A stretch of 64,000 nucleotides of DNA from Paraburkholderia flagellata (GCF_021390645.1 NZ_JAJEJT010000006.1:124001-188000); one strand, 5' to 3'; positions 1-9,995 are shown, counted from the first letter of the stretch. Numbers and translations: made by a program. Notes: generated from the letters alone by a model not told the origin.

Positions 1-1049
1 GAGAGCGCGATCCCGTCGATGCGGATCTCGCCCGCCGCCGCGCTTTTCAGCCCGAGCACGGTGGCCGCGAGCGTCGATTTGCCCGAGCCCGACTCGCCGA
101 CGATACCGAGCGTTTCACCACACCGCAGACTCAGGTCCGCTTCGTGCAAGGCACGGAACGTCGAGCTGCCGAACACCGAGCGCCAGCCCTTCGACGCCGT
201 GCGGTAGTCCACTGCGAGGCCCTTCACTTCGAGAATGGGCGGCGCATCCACCGCGACCGGAGCCACTTCGCGACGCGGCTCGCTATCAAGCAGGCGTTGG
301 GTGTAGGGATGCTGGGGGCTCGAGAACAGCGCCGCGGTCGTGTTCGTTTCGACGAGTACGCCCTTTTCCATCACCGCAACGCGCTGCGCAAAGCGCCGCA
401 CGAGATTCAGGTCATGCGTGATGAGCAATATCGCCATGCCCCGTGCTGCCGCCTCCTGCTCCTGCAGGTCGATCAGCAGATCGACAATCTGCTGGCGCAC
501 GGTCACGTCAAGTGCCGTCGTGGGCTCGTCGGCGAGCAGCAGGCGCGGGCGGCACGCGAGCGCCATCGCGATCATCGCACGCTGGCGCTGTCCGCCAGAC
601 AGCTGGTGTGGAAAGCTGTCGATGCGGCGCTCCGGCTCGGGAATGCCGGTCCGCCGCAGCAGGTCGATACCGCGCTCCCGCGCTGCGCCAGCGCTCAGAC
701 CTTCGTGGAGGCGCAGGCTTTCTGCAATTTGCTTGCCTACCGTGTATAGCGGATTCAGGGCAGTCATCGGCTCCTGAAAGACCATGGCAATATCGGCTCC
801 GCGAACGCCGCGCATCTGCTGCTCGGTCTTCTGCAGCAGATCCTCGCCGTCGAACAGCATACGTCCCGTGAACCGCGCACGCTCGACGAGGCCAAGGATC
901 GACAATGCAGTCACGCTCTTGCCCGAGCCCGACTCCCCGACGAGCGCCACGCGTTCGCCGCGTGCTATCGAAAGACTTAGTTGGCGCACGGCCACTTTCT
1001 CGCCGAAGCGCACGCTAAAACGCTCAATATCCAGCAAAGGACGATTCAT
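1..1049 (-). CDS. YejF-like ABC importer ATPase with two nucleotide-binding domains (3' end outside window)
   Basis: ATPase of an oligopeptide-type ABC importer that energises uptake through the two adjacent permeases. About 349 codons are visible. The first nucleotide-binding domain has a Walker A GESGSGKS at residues 38-45, a Q-loop in MVFQEPMTALNP, a signature LSGGQRQR and a Walker B LLLADEPT. A second Walker A (GESGSGKS) lies near the left edge, so this is a tandem ATPase like YejF (about 530 residues). The ATG at 1049 shares one base with the stop of the upstream permease (TAATG), which indicates translational coupling. The C-terminal part of the second domain lies outside the window. 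Family assignment is firm; the transported peptide is unknown. Confidence 0.92.
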   Translation of the reverse strand, partial: MNRPLLDIERFSVRFGEKVAVRQLSLSIARGERVALVGESGSGKSVTALSILGLVERARFTGRMLFDGEDLLQKTEQQMRGVRGADIAMVFQEPMTALNPLYTVGKQIAESLRLHEGLSAGAARERGIDLLRRTGIPEPERRIDSFPHQLSGGQRQRAMIAMALACRPRLLLADEPTTALDVTVRQQIVDLLIDLQEQEAAARGMAILLITHDLNLVRRFAQRVAVMEKGVLVETNTTAALFSSPQHPYTQRLLDSEPRREVAPVAVDAPPILEVKGLAVDYRTASKGWRSVFGSSTFRALHEADLSLRCGETLGIVGESGSGKSTLAATVLGLKSAAAGEIRIDGIAL

Positions 1050-2161
1050 TATTTACCTCCGCCGAATGCCGAGCCACGCGTACGCGTATCGAGTGCGTTA
1101 CGCAGTGCGTCGCCCATGAACGTCAGCAACAGCAGCGTAATCACGAGCGCCGCGAAAGCCGAAAGCGAGATCCACCACGCTTCGAGATTGTTCTTGCCCT
1201 CTTGCAGCAGCTCGCCAAGGCTCGGCGTAGGTGGCGGCACGCCCAGCCCGAGGAAGTCGAGACTCGTGAGCGAGAGAATGGCCGCACTCATGCGAAAAGG
1301 CAGGAACGTGATGACCGGCGTCAGGCTGTTGGGCAGGACGTGGCGCCACATGATCTGCCAGTTCGAGAGGCCCATCGTTCGCGCCGCCTTCACGTAGTCT
1401 AGCGAGCGGTTGCGCAGGAACTCAGCGCGTACGTAATCGGAAAGTACAAGCCATCCAAACATTGAAAGCAGGATAAACAGCAACCAAAGCGTAGGCTCGA
1501 AGATCGAGGCGAAGATAATGAGCAGATAGAGGTCCGGCATCGAACTCCAGATTTCGATGAGCCGTTGCCCGATGAGATCGGTGCGTCCTCCATGAAAGCC
1601 CTGCACCGCGCCCGTCAACACGCCCAATGCGACGCCGGAAACCGTTAGCGCCAGGGCCATCAGCACCGAAAGCCGGAAGCCGTAGAGCAATCGCGAAAGC
1701 ACGTCGCGGCCGAACTGATCGGTCCCAAGCCAGTTTGTCGCCGAGGGCGCGGACGGATACGGTCGCGCCGCGAAGTAGTCGATCGTGTCGTAATGAAAAT
1801 GATTGGCCGGATAGATTGCAAAATTGCCGTTCGACTCCAGCCGTTGCCGAATATACGGGTCGAGATAGTTAGTCCTCGCCGGGAAGTCGCCACCGAAAAT
1901 CGTCTCCGGATAGTCCTTGACGATCGGGAAGTAGTATTGACCGTCGTAACGCACGACGAGCGGCCGGTCATTTGCGAGCTCTTCGCCGAGCATGCTGATC
2001 GCAAACAGCGTGACGAAGATGATAAGACTCCAGTAGCCGAGCGGCTGCGCGCGAAATCGGCGCCACGTGCGGCGCCATGGCGAGACCGATGGCGCGTGCG
2101 GAACGGCCGCGGAATCAGCGGTCCAGGCGGTGGAACTGGATGCGGGGGTCGACGAGGACAT
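1049..2161 (-). CDS. YejE-like peptide ABC transporter permease
   Basis: Inner-membrane permease of the DppC/YejE family, about 370 residues. It has a first membrane segment near residues 35-60, then a roughly 100-residue periplasmic insert rich in Tyr and Pro, which is typical of YejE. The transport domain carries the EAA loop (YVKAARTMGLSNWQIMWRHVLPN) that docks on the ATPase. I chose the ATG at 2161; an in-frame TTG at 2176 is possible but weaker. The start lies inside the 3' end of the upstream permease gene (47-base overlap), and the stop overlaps the ATPase start by one base. The whole set is therefore one transcript. Confidence 0.92.
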   Translation of the reverse strand: MSSSTPASSSTAWTADSAAVPHAPSVSPWRRTWRRFRAQPLGYWSLIIFVTLFAISMLGEELANDRPLVVRYDGQYYFPIVKDYPETIFGGDFPARTNYLDPYIRQRLESNGNFAIYPANHFHYDTIDYFAARPYPSAPSATNWLGTDQFGRDVLSRLLYGFRLSVLMALALTVSGVALGVLTGAVQGFHGGRTDLIGQRLIEIWSSMPDLYLLIIFASIFEPTLWLLFILLSMFGWLVLSDYVRAEFLRNRSLDYVKAARTMGLSNWQIMWRHVLPNSLTPVITFLPFRMSAAILSLTSLDFLGLGVPPPTPSLGELLQEGKNNLEAWWISLSAFAALVITLLLLTFMGDALRNALDTRTRGSAFGGGK

Positions 2162-3167
2162 AGCAGACGTCAGCAATGAGTTTGGTTACGAGGCCAATCA
2201 GCGTGAACAGGAACAGCGAGCCAAGCACGACGGGGTAATCGCGGCGGATAACCGAGTCGTAAGACAGTTGGCCCATGCCGTCCAATGAGAACAGCGTTTC
2301 GATCAGCAGGTTGCCGTTCAGAAAAGCGCCCACGAATGCGGCGGGCAGGCCCGTGACGAGCGGAATGGCAGCGTTGCGCAATACGTGCTTCCACAGCACG
2401 TCGCGCTCGGGCGCGCCCTTTGCCCGCGCGGTCAGCACGTACTGACGGCCGATCTCTTCGAGGAAGGTATTCTTCGTGAGGATCGTGACGATCGCGAAGT
2501 TGCCGACCACAGAGGCCGTAACCGGCAGGACGATGTGCCAGAGGTAGTCGAGCACCTTACCCGCGAGGCTCAGGTCCGCGAAGTTGTCGGACGTGAGACC
2601 TCGCATGGGGAACACCTGCCAGAATGTGCCACCACCGAACAGCATCAGTAGGAGCACGCCGAGCACGAACCCCGGTACCGCATAGCCAGAGAGCACGAGT
2701 ACGCTTGTGACGGTGTCGAATCGCGACCCGTTGCGCACGGCCTTGGCGATGCCGAGCGGCACGGATATCACGTAAGTTAGCAGTACCGTCCACAAGCCGA
2801 GCGTGATGGAAACCGGCAACTTCGACCGAATTACGTTCCAGACGCTGTCGTGCTGGTAGTACGACTGTCCCAGATCGAACGTGGCGTAGTTCTTGAGCAT
2901 CATGAAGTAGCGCGTGAGCGGCGGCTTGTCGAAGCCGAACTCCTTCTTGATCTGCTCGATCTGTTGCGGATCCACGCCCTGGCTGCCGTGATAGCCGCCA
3001 CCTCCTGCCCCGGTCTCGCCGCCCCGCGCATTGCCATGGCGCAGTTGCGCCATGATCTGCTCGACCGGGCCACCCGGCACGAACTGCGTGACGACGAACG
3101 TGAGCGTGACGACGCCGATCAGCGTCGGCACCATCAGCAATAGACGTCGAAAAATGTAGGCGAACAT
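2115..3167 (-). CDS. YejB-like peptide ABC transporter permease
   Basis: Partner inner-membrane permease (350 residues) of the DppB/YejB family. The N-terminal MFAYIFRRLLLMVPTLIGV is the standard first helix of this family. A periplasmic stretch of Gly/His-rich sequence (about residues 43-62) precedes the conserved FGFDKPPLTRYF motif. The cytoplasmic EAA loop is TARAKGAPERDVLWKHVLRN. The start ATG lies 8 bases after the stop of the binding-protein gene. Together with the following permease it forms the heterodimeric channel of the importer. Confidence 0.93.
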   Translation of the reverse strand: MFAYIFRRLLLMVPTLIGVVTLTFVVTQFVPGGPVEQIMAQLRHGNARGGETGAGGGGYHGSQGVDPQQIEQIKKEFGFDKPPLTRYFMMLKNYATFDLGQSYYQHDSVWNVIRSKLPVSITLGLWTVLLTYVISVPLGIAKAVRNGSRFDTVTSVLVLSGYAVPGFVLGVLLLMLFGGGTFWQVFPMRGLTSDNFADLSLAGKVLDYLWHIVLPVTASVVGNFAIVTILTKNTFLEEIGRQYVLTARAKGAPERDVLWKHVLRNAAIPLVTGLPAAFVGAFLNGNLLIETLFSLDGMGQLSYDSVIRRDYPVVLGSLFLFTLIGLVTKLIADVCYVLVDPRIQFHRLDR

Positions 3168-3175
3168 GGTGCTCC

Positions 3176-5074
3176 TCAGTGGGGAGCCGCTTGCGCGGTC
3201 TGGGCGACCAGCGCGTTTTGCGGCTTGCGATACCAGTAGTCGACGATCCAGTCCTGGGCCTCGAACGATACGGGTACGACGGACGGAAAGCCGAGCGACG
3301 TCTTGTATGCGATGCGCGCGTTGGGAGCGTAGTACTCCGTCACGAGGTAGTACTCGTTCATCAGCACACGATCCAGAGCACGTGTGGCCGCTTCGAGGTC
3401 GTCGAGCGTGTTCGCGGCCTGCACTGCCTTCACGAGCGCGTCGACGACCTGCGAGCGCACGCCCGGATAGTTCTCCGAGCCCACCTCCGAGGCAGCTGCG
3501 CTACCAAAGCGACGTGCAAGCTCCGCGCCGGGAATCGTCACCGGGCTGTAGAGCCAGGTGGTCATGTCGTAGTCGAAGTTGTCCAGGCGCTTCTGGTACA
3601 GCGCACTGTCGATTTCGCGCAGATGCGAATTGATGCCCAGCGTCGCCAGTGCCTGCGTATAAGGGAGGATCACACGATCCATGCCAGGCTGGTCGTCGAG
3701 GATTTCGATGCTCATGGGCTCGCCCTCGGCATTGCGCAGCGCGCCGTCACGATAATGCCACCCGGCCTGCGCAAGCAGATCGCGCGCCTCGCGCAGATTG
3801 GCGCGTAACGAATCGGGCGGCAGCGTCGTAGGCTGCTTGATCATCGGCCCGAACACTTCCGGCTGCAGGCTCGCGCGCCACGGTTCGAGCAGCTTCAACT
3901 CCTTCTCGCCCGGCATGTCGGTCGCACCGAAAGGGCTCGCCTCGAAATAGCTGTGCAGGCGCAGGTACTGACCATAGAACATCATGCGGTTCATCCAGTC
4001 GTAGTCGAACGCGAGAGAAAGCGCATGGCGTACGCGCACGTCCTGAAACATCGGCTTGCGCAGGTTGAAAAGCATGCCCTGCATCTGTGCCGGACCGTCC
4101 GGGAAATTGGTCTGCTTCAGCATACCGTTACGGAAGTTCTTGCCCACGTACTTGCGTGCCCACTGCGTCGCGCTGTCTTCCACATGCACATCGGCGTCGC
4201 CGGCCTTGAACGCTTCGAGCTGCGTGTACAGGTCGAGGTAGAGCTTGAACGTGATGCGCTCGAAGTGGTACATGCCGCGGCGCGTGGGCAGGTTGACCGC
4301 CCAGTACGCAGGGTTGCGGCGATACGCAATCTGCTTGTCGTTCTTGCGTTCGGCGATCAGATAGGCACCGCTCGCGATGGGTGGTACGTTCGAAAGCTGG
4401 TCGAACGGAATACGCGTGCCGTCGGGTTTCATTCCCCACTTCGGCGAGAAAATGGGCAAGTCGCCTGCAATGAGCGGCGCATCGCGCTCCGCACGACGGA
4501 ACTCGAACCGGATCGTCGAAGGGTTCATCACGACCGCGTTTTTTATCACCGAAAACTGCGCATTGAAGAGCGGCGAAGCCTGAGGGCTCGTGAGCGTGTC
4601 GAACGAATATTTGACGTCGGCCGCGGTTATCGGATCGCCGTTCGAAAAGCGCGCAGCCGGATTGATATGGAACGTCGCAGACGAGAGGTCTGCCGCGACC
4701 TCAACGTTATCGGCGATCAGCGGGTATTCGGAGGCCAGTTCATCCCAGCTGCGTTGCATTAGCGTGTCGAACATCAGATTCTGGATGTCCGGCGCGGGGG
4801 CACCTCGCACAAGGAAGGGGTTCAGCGAATCGTAGCTTTGAAATTCATTGTAGTTTTCGAAGCTCAGGACGCCGTTCGACGGCGCATCAGGGTCCGCGTA
4901 CTCGAAATGGGTGAAGCCGGAAGCATACTTCGGCTGGTCGTACTGCGCGAGCGCCGTAGCCGCGTGCGCCAGTGGCGTCGCAAGCATGCCGACGCCAACT
5001 GCCAGGGCCATTGCGGACGCAGCACCTGACCAATGCGGCGACAATCGTGACAAGCTCAACTTCTTCATTCTCAT
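3176..5074 (-). CDS. YejA-like periplasmic peptide-binding protein (SBP family 5)
   Basis: Periplasmic solute-binding protein of 632 residues, close to the roughly 600 of YejA. A signal peptide covers about residues 1-38 (…MLATPLAHA). Family-5 features follow: SYDSLNPFLVRG, the ADVKYSFDTLTSP segment, and a C-terminal domain with RRFGSAAASEVGSENYPG. Such proteins deliver oligopeptides or peptide-like compounds to the permeases. The gene sits 163 bases downstream of a TonB-dependent receptor on the same strand, so receptor and binding protein probably handle the same ligand across the outer membrane and periplasm. The ATG at 5074 or the one two codons later could be used. Confidence 0.9.
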   Translation of the reverse strand: MRMKKLSLSRLSPHWSGAASAMALAVGVGMLATPLAHAATALAQYDQPKYASGFTHFEYADPDAPSNGVLSFENYNEFQSYDSLNPFLVRGAPAPDIQNLMFDTLMQRSWDELASEYPLIADNVEVAADLSSATFHINPAARFSNGDPITAADVKYSFDTLTSPQASPLFNAQFSVIKNAVVMNPSTIRFEFRRAERDAPLIAGDLPIFSPKWGMKPDGTRIPFDQLSNVPPIASGAYLIAERKNDKQIAYRRNPAYWAVNLPTRRGMYHFERITFKLYLDLYTQLEAFKAGDADVHVEDSATQWARKYVGKNFRNGMLKQTNFPDGPAQMQGMLFNLRKPMFQDVRVRHALSLAFDYDWMNRMMFYGQYLRLHSYFEASPFGATDMPGEKELKLLEPWRASLQPEVFGPMIKQPTTLPPDSLRANLREARDLLAQAGWHYRDGALRNAEGEPMSIEILDDQPGMDRVILPYTQALATLGINSHLREIDSALYQKRLDNFDYDMTTWLYSPVTIPGAELARRFGSAAASEVGSENYPGVRSQVVDALVKAVQAANTLDDLEAATRALDRVLMNEYYLVTEYYAPNARIAYKTSLGFPSVVPVSFEAQDWIVDYWYRKPQNALVAQTAQAAPH

Positions 5075-5237
5075 CGTCCGTCTGCATGAGGACGTACACC
5101 GGTGTGTGGCCGATGCACGGTTCGTCTGTCCGACGTGGTGGGAGTCTGCCGCCGTCGCTCGCCACTACGGGAAATATTCGAGGCAGGCGGCCAAAGCAGC
5201 CTGCCCCACCAACTACTCACTACATCGCGCCGAATGC

Positions 5238-7994
5238 TCAGAACTTGTACGTCGCTCCGATCTGCGCGAAACGGCCGATATAGTTGTACAGCGACGTGTC
5301 GTAGCCAGTCTGGTCGAGCGCACTGCTGGCAAAGATCGGATCGAACGGAGGCGTGCGGTTGAAGATGTTGTTGACGCCACCGTAGATCGTCCAGTGCTTG
5401 ATGCCCGTGTAGGTGACCATCAAGTTGAACTGGCTGTACGAGCCCACCTTGTCGGCGACGGGCGTGGGCGCCGCCACCGACAACGTCTGCGCATACGGGC
5501 CAGTGAACTGCCACGTGAGCGCCGCGTTCCAGCCGTGATATGCCCAGTCGATCGTCGTATTGCCTTTCCAGCGCGGGAAGCTGCCGCCGAACGGCTGCGT
5601 GATCGTGTAGTTGTTGCCCGCACCGTTGATCGGGCCCGTGGACTGCCCCAGCGTGAAGTCCTTCACGTACGCCCAGTCGGCCGACAGCGTGAACGTGCCG
5701 GCCTTCGTCGGCAACGACTGACGGAAGGTGCCTTCGAAGCCGTTCGTGTCGAGGTAGCCGAGGTTCTCGTACGGGAAAACTTCATAAACCACCTGGCCTT
5801 GTGCATTCGTCACGACCTGCGACGGCGAAGCCGCCTCGCCGATGACGTGATCGACACGGATCTTGTACCAGTCGAAGCCGAAATCGGTCGTGCGCGTCGG
5901 CGACGTCTGGAAGCCTAGGTTGATGTTGCGCGTGCGCTCCGGCTGCAAGTTCGGATTGCCCTCGGTGATCGTGGTAACCGTACCGGTGGCCGACTGCTGG
6001 ATACCGAGCGTCTGCGAAGTGCTGTTCTCGACGAATGTCGGTGCGCGGAAGCCGCGGTTATAGGAGCCGTACATCGTCAGCTCCTTGACGGGCTGGTAGC
6101 GCAGCGCGAAGCGTGGCGAGAACGCGCCCCCGAAGTCGCTATAGTGGTCGTATCGGCCCGACTGACTGAACGTCAGGTTGTGGATGATGGGCACATCGAC
6201 CTGGTAGTACACCGCCGCGACATTGCGCTGGCCGTTGACGGTCTGCAGCATCGGGTTCGCCACGAGGCCTTGGGAAAACTCTGCGCCCGGGTTGATGACT
6301 TCGCTCTGGTGCAGGAACTGCGCGCCGAAGCCGACACCGATATCGCCCGTGGGCAGATGGTACAGGTTCGGCGTGGCCAGCGTCGCGTCAACCGTATCGA
6401 GCTTCGAAATGCCCTGGTTGTTCGCATCCATGTACAGGCCGTTCAAGCCATTCGGCGTAGAGGACGGATTGGCGAAGTTGAACGTGCCGTTCTGGTAGAT
6501 GTTATTGAGCGCCGCTGTGTTGAGCTGGTTCGTGTAGGTGTTCGAGACGTTGCTCTGAGAGTGGCTGTACGAAGTCGACCAGTCCCAGTCCCCATACTTC
6601 GGCACAGTGAACGAACCGCGAATGCCCGTGGACGCGCGCCAAAAGTTCGCGTACGTCTCTTCTGCCACGGTATTCGGGAACGAATAGGTGAGCGGCGTCG
6701 CCACGCCATACGGGTTGTACCGATTGCTTGCCGGGACGACGTTGTTGAACGGCGTCAGACCGACGCCCGGTGTATAGGTCAGCGTCGGCGTTTGCGGGCT
6801 GCCGACGATGTTGTTCCAGAGACCGTCGTTCGTGGTCGTCTGGTTGTAGCTTTCCCACAGATCGGCAAAGGCAGTCGTCGTATCGTCGACCTTGAAGTCA
6901 GCGTGGACCTTCACGCTCGCGCGCGTCGTCTCCGGTGCGATCGACATGCCGTTGGCGGTGTTGAAGGCGCACACCGTGCCGCCCAGCCCCGCAGCCGCGC
7001 CCAGGAAATTGCTGCCGGCCGGGTGGACGGAGCCGCCGTATGGGCACCCGCTCAATGCCTGCGCCGTGTTGGGACCTGTTTGCCAATAGGACGGCGCGAG
7101 CAGCGAGAGGCCGCCCGGCTTGTCCGTGAAGTCCTGCGCCGCCGTGGAGTCGCGGTCGGCCAGCGTCGAGCCCGCCGAGTGATAGACGCTCGCGGATGCG
7201 GTGACGTTGAAGCGGTCCGCATTGAGGTCGCCGAAGCCCGCCAGAACGCCGAACTTCGTCGTACCGTTTCCGCCGCCGTCGCTCACCGAACTGCCGTAGC
7301 TGCCGTCGAACTGAAGGCCGCGGAAATCGTGCTTCGTGATGATGTTAACCACGCCCGCAATGGCGTCCGAGCCGTATTGCGACACGGCGCCGGTTTTCAC
7401 GATCTCGATGCGATCGATCGCGTTAAGCGGGATGGTATTGAGGTCGAAGAAACTGTCGGTGCTGTTCGAATAGAAGGCGAACGGTGCAACGCGCTGACCG
7501 TCGACGAGAACGAGGGTGTACTTCTCGCTCAAGCCGCGCAAGGCGATACCCGCCGCGCCGGCTGCGAAGTTGCCCGCCTGGCCTTCGCTCCAGCTATTGG
7601 CGGAGTTGGCCGAGACCGTACGCAAATAGTCGGCCACAGTCGTTGCGCCGCTGTTCTGGATGTCCTTCTGACTGATCGTTTGCACCTGCTGGAAGCCCGT
7701 CTTGTCCGATTGCCGGATCAGCGAACCGGTGACTTCGAACTTCTTCATCTGCTTGACGGTTGTGTTGCTCCCGGTCGTGGCCGCCGCGCTGCCTGTACTG
7801 GCCGCACCCGTTTGCGCGCTCGCGCCCGATTGCGGCGCCGCCGCTGCCGCGGTCGCATTATCTGCCGCGACCGCCGCACCGCCGTTAGTCACGGGCTGAC
7901 TCTGCGCAAATGCTGATACGGAAAACGCCGCCGAAAACGCCAGTTCAGCCCAGATTATTCTTCGAATGGCCACAGCCAATGCTCTTTGTTTCAC
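5238..7994 (-). CDS. TonB-dependent outer-membrane receptor
   Basis: Outer-membrane active transporter, about 918 residues from a GTG start at 7994 that is preceded by AAGGGGA. A signal peptide (KQRALAVAIRR… to SAFAQ) is followed by an unusual Ala/Thr/Gly/Ser-rich linker of about 55 residues. The plug domain contains VTGSLIRQSDKTG, GIALRGLSEKYTLVLVDGQR and GSDAIAGVVNIITK. The barrel ends in the typical C-terminal phenylalanine (IGATYKF). The dedicated ExbB/ExbD/TonB genes lie upstream and a Yej-type importer lies downstream, so a peptide-like ligand is likely. A hairpin (5182-5188 with 5199-5205) lies between this gene and the binding-protein gene. Confidence 0.95.
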   Translation of the reverse strand: MKQRALAVAIRRIIWAELAFSAAFSVSAFAQSQPVTNGGAAVAADNATAAAAAPQSGASAQTGAASTGSAAATTGSNTTVKQMKKFEVTGSLIRQSDKTGFQQVQTISQKDIQNSGATTVADYLRTVSANSANSWSEGQAGNFAAGAAGIALRGLSEKYTLVLVDGQRVAPFAFYSNSTDSFFDLNTIPLNAIDRIEIVKTGAVSQYGSDAIAGVVNIITKHDFRGLQFDGSYGSSVSDGGGNGTTKFGVLAGFGDLNADRFNVTASASVYHSAGSTLADRDSTAAQDFTDKPGGLSLLAPSYWQTGPNTAQALSGCPYGGSVHPAGSNFLGAAAGLGGTVCAFNTANGMSIAPETTRASVKVHADFKVDDTTTAFADLWESYNQTTTNDGLWNNIVGSPQTPTLTYTPGVGLTPFNNVVPASNRYNPYGVATPLTYSFPNTVAEETYANFWRASTGIRGSFTVPKYGDWDWSTSYSHSQSNVSNTYTNQLNTAALNNIYQNGTFNFANPSSTPNGLNGLYMDANNQGISKLDTVDATLATPNLYHLPTGDIGVGFGAQFLHQSEVINPGAEFSQGLVANPMLQTVNGQRNVAAVYYQVDVPIIHNLTFSQSGRYDHYSDFGGAFSPRFALRYQPVKELTMYGSYNRGFRAPTFVENSTSQTLGIQQSATGTVTTITEGNPNLQPERTRNINLGFQTSPTRTTDFGFDWYKIRVDHVIGEAASPSQVVTNAQGQVVYEVFPYENLGYLDTNGFEGTFRQSLPTKAGTFTLSADWAYVKDFTLGQSTGPINGAGNNYTITQPFGGSFPRWKGNTTIDWAYHGWNAALTWQFTGPYAQTLSVAAPTPVADKVGSYSQFNLMVTYTGIKHWTIYGGVNNIFNRTPPFDPIFASSALDQTGYDTSLYNYIGRFAQIGATYKF

Positions 7995-8021
7995 AGTTTC
8001 CCCTTCTCTCTCGTCGGTCAC

Positions 8022-8334
8022 GTGTACTTCGTTATGCGAAGCAAGGTCTCGTGAACCCCCGCATTAGATTTGACGACGCTGTCGCATCGCGCCACTTTTT
8101 ACCTGGATCCACCCTGCCCAGGGCTCTTCCATTTACAGCCGACCGCTTGCCTTCCCTGGAGAAAAGCGGCTTCTCCCCGCATCTGCCATCGCCGCTTGCC
8201 CAAAACTTCATGTTGCTTCACTTCTGACACATCAACCCCTGCCGAGTCCGACCGGACAAAGATCATCCAACATTTATTATGTATACCTAATTAACCAGCT
8301 AATATTGAAACGCCCTTGTTTATCGCTCAGGCGC
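8022..8334. other. Intergenic region upstream of the TonB-dependent receptor
   Basis: This stretch of about 310 bases has no convincing gene. Bases 8265-8325 are markedly AT-rich for this genome (TTTATTATGTATACCTAATT) and are the likely promoter region for the receptor gene on the minus strand. I could not recognise a Fur box or a cobalamin riboswitch here. Confidence 0.4.
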
Positions 8335-9540
8335 TCATGGCTTCGACGCCACCAGTATCCAGAGCTGCGCCAGATCAGCGCTGCCATCGTTGCCCTTGAC
8401 CGCCTTGAAAGCCTGGACCGCACGCGCTTTGTCTCCCGAGGCAAAGTAAGCCTCGCCGAGGCGAAGTCGCGCTAAGTCCTGGTGATCAAGGCCACCCTTC
8501 TCAATGAGCGATTCCATGGTCGCGAGACCCTGCTTCGCTTGCCCCGCATACACCTGATTGAAAGCCGCATCGAACGGTGCGACGGGATTGGCTGGGTCGG
8601 GCGCAGCACTGGCACGCGTCGCCGCTAGTGCCTGCAGGCGACGTTCGCGATCGGCCCCGGCATCGTGACCCAGCACGCCAGACGCAAAACCCTGATCGAT
8701 GATTTGCTTGCCCTCTGCCGTGGAGCCCGCAACGATCGCCAGTTGCGTCATCTCCATGTAGTCGTTGGCGCTCGACAGTGAACCCGTCGCGCGGCGCAGG
8801 CGATACGTGTCCAGATCGAGTGTGCCGAGATAGCCGGGCTTGCTGCGAATCGCGTGCAACAGGTCATCCCAATACGACTGCTTCGGGTGATAGGCCACGA
8901 GCTTTTCTAGCGCGCCGCGGTAGGCTTCCTGGTCGTTTGCATGCTGAGCGCACGTGCCGAGCAGCTGCAACTGCGCCTCGTCCGGCGTATGGCCACCGCG
9001 CACCTGGGCTTCGACGCTCGCATTCAGCAGGCGCGTCGCGCTGACGTAGTCGCCCGAGAGATAGTACGACTCGACCAGCAGGGTGGCCATCTGGGGATCG
9101 CTGCCGCCCGCCTTTTGGTAGCACTGTGCGACCTTGATGGCCTGGGCATAGTTCTTCTGCTGGAAGTAGATGCCCGCGAGCGCCGCCGTCGTGCGCTGCG
9201 CGTCCTCGCCCTTGAGCTGCCCGCTCGCGAGCAGCGATTCATACGCCTGCGCCGCCACGCCGTTCTGGCCCGCCGCCATGGCGGCAGCGCCCCGCATCTC
9301 CTCGACCATGTACGTTTCGTACGGCGTCTTGTTCGGAACGGCCGCGGCCTGTGCAATCTTGTTGAGCGCGTCCTCGTAGTGGTGCGCGCGGTACAGATTC
9401 TGCGCATCGTTCAGCGGCTTCGCCACGTCGGGACGCAGCGTGTCCGCGGCCTGCGCCGCTGTTGGCATCATGGCCAGCGCCGACAAGCCGGTCACCGCGA
9501 GCGCAACCACCGCCTTCTTGTATCGATAAGGAATGCTCAT
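8335..9540 (-). CDS. Exported TPR-repeat protein of the ExbB-ExbD cluster
   Basis: Exported protein of about 401 residues with a signal peptide (KKAVVALAVTGLSALAMMPTAAQA), then helical repeats with TPR character (for example DALNKIAQAAAVPNKTPYETYMVEEMRGAAAMAAGQNGVAAQAYESLL; ending GEAYFASGDKARAVQAFKAV). Proteins of this type often follow exbB-exbD-exbD in Burkholderiales and xanthomonads and probably act with the TonB motor in the periplasm; the exact role is unknown. I chose the ATG at 9540. Another ATG at 9558 overlaps the exbD stop (ATGA) and would indicate translational coupling. Confidence 0.82.
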   Translation of the reverse strand: MSIPYRYKKAVVALAVTGLSALAMMPTAAQAADTLRPDVAKPLNDAQNLYRAHHYEDALNKIAQAAAVPNKTPYETYMVEEMRGAAAMAAGQNGVAAQAYESLLASGQLKGEDAQRTTAALAGIYFQQKNYAQAIKVAQCYQKAGGSDPQMATLLVESYYLSGDYVSATRLLNASVEAQVRGGHTPDEAQLQLLGTCAQHANDQEAYRGALEKLVAYHPKQSYWDDLLHAIRSKPGYLGTLDLDTYRLRRATGSLSSANDYMEMTQLAIVAGSTAEGKQIIDQGFASGVLGHDAGADRERRLQALAATRASAAPDPANPVAPFDAAFNQVYAGQAKQGLATMESLIEKGGLDHQDLARLRLGEAYFASGDKARAVQAFKAVKGNDGSADLAQLWILVASKP

Positions 9541-9554
9541 CGCTTTCAAATTCC

Positions 9555-9986
9555 TCATTGCATGTACTGTTCGTTGCCGATCAAGCCGATCTTCGTCGCG
9601 CCTTCGCGCTGCGCCGCCGCCATTACTTCGGCCACGTCCTTGTACGGCGCAAGCCGGTTCGGACGCAGGTGAATTTCCGCCTGATCCGGTTCGGCCGCGA
9701 CCTGCGCGAACTTCCGCTCCAGCGTCGCCTGGTCGGGCACCGGTGTGCCGTTCCAGGTCATGGTGCCGTCGAAGTCGATGTCGATCTGCACCACCTCCGG
9801 CTGCACGGCCGGCGGTGGCGGATTGCCCACAGGCAGATTCATCTTGACCGCGTGCATCTGGATCGGAATGGTGATGATCAGCATGATCAGCAACACCAGC
9901 ATCACGTCGATCAGCGGCGTGGTGTTGATGTCCACCATCACTTCGGGTTCGCTGCTGCCGCCGCCCGACGATACGTTCATACCCAT
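9555..9986 (-). CDS. exbD: ExbD-type biopolymer transport protein (second copy)
   Basis: Energy-transducing subunit of 143 residues with one N-terminal membrane helix. The helix carries the conserved Asp in DINTTPLIDVMLVLLIM, which takes part in proton flow. A periplasmic ExbD fold follows (HLRPNRLAPYKDVAEVMAAAQREGATKIGLIGN). The start is 9 bases after the stop of the first exbD. Two different ExbD copies suggest a heteromeric motor, as described for Xanthomonas ExbD1/ExbD2. Confidence 0.93.
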   Translation of the reverse strand: MGMNVSSGGGSSEPEVMVDINTTPLIDVMLVLLIMLIITIPIQMHAVKMNLPVGNPPPPAVQPEVVQIDIDFDGTMTWNGTPVPDQATLERKFAQVAAEPDQAEIHLRPNRLAPYKDVAEVMAAAQREGATKIGLIGNEQYMQ

Positions 9987-9995
9987 AACCGCCCC

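Noticed and set aside
5182..5205. Inverted repeat between the receptor and binding-protein genes
   Set aside because: Could be an intercistronic processing or attenuation hairpin; no T tract, and too little evidence to list as a terminator.
6144..7916. 590-codon plus-strand frame
   Set aside because: Antisense shadow of the TonB-dependent receptor gene, with basic low-complexity translation.
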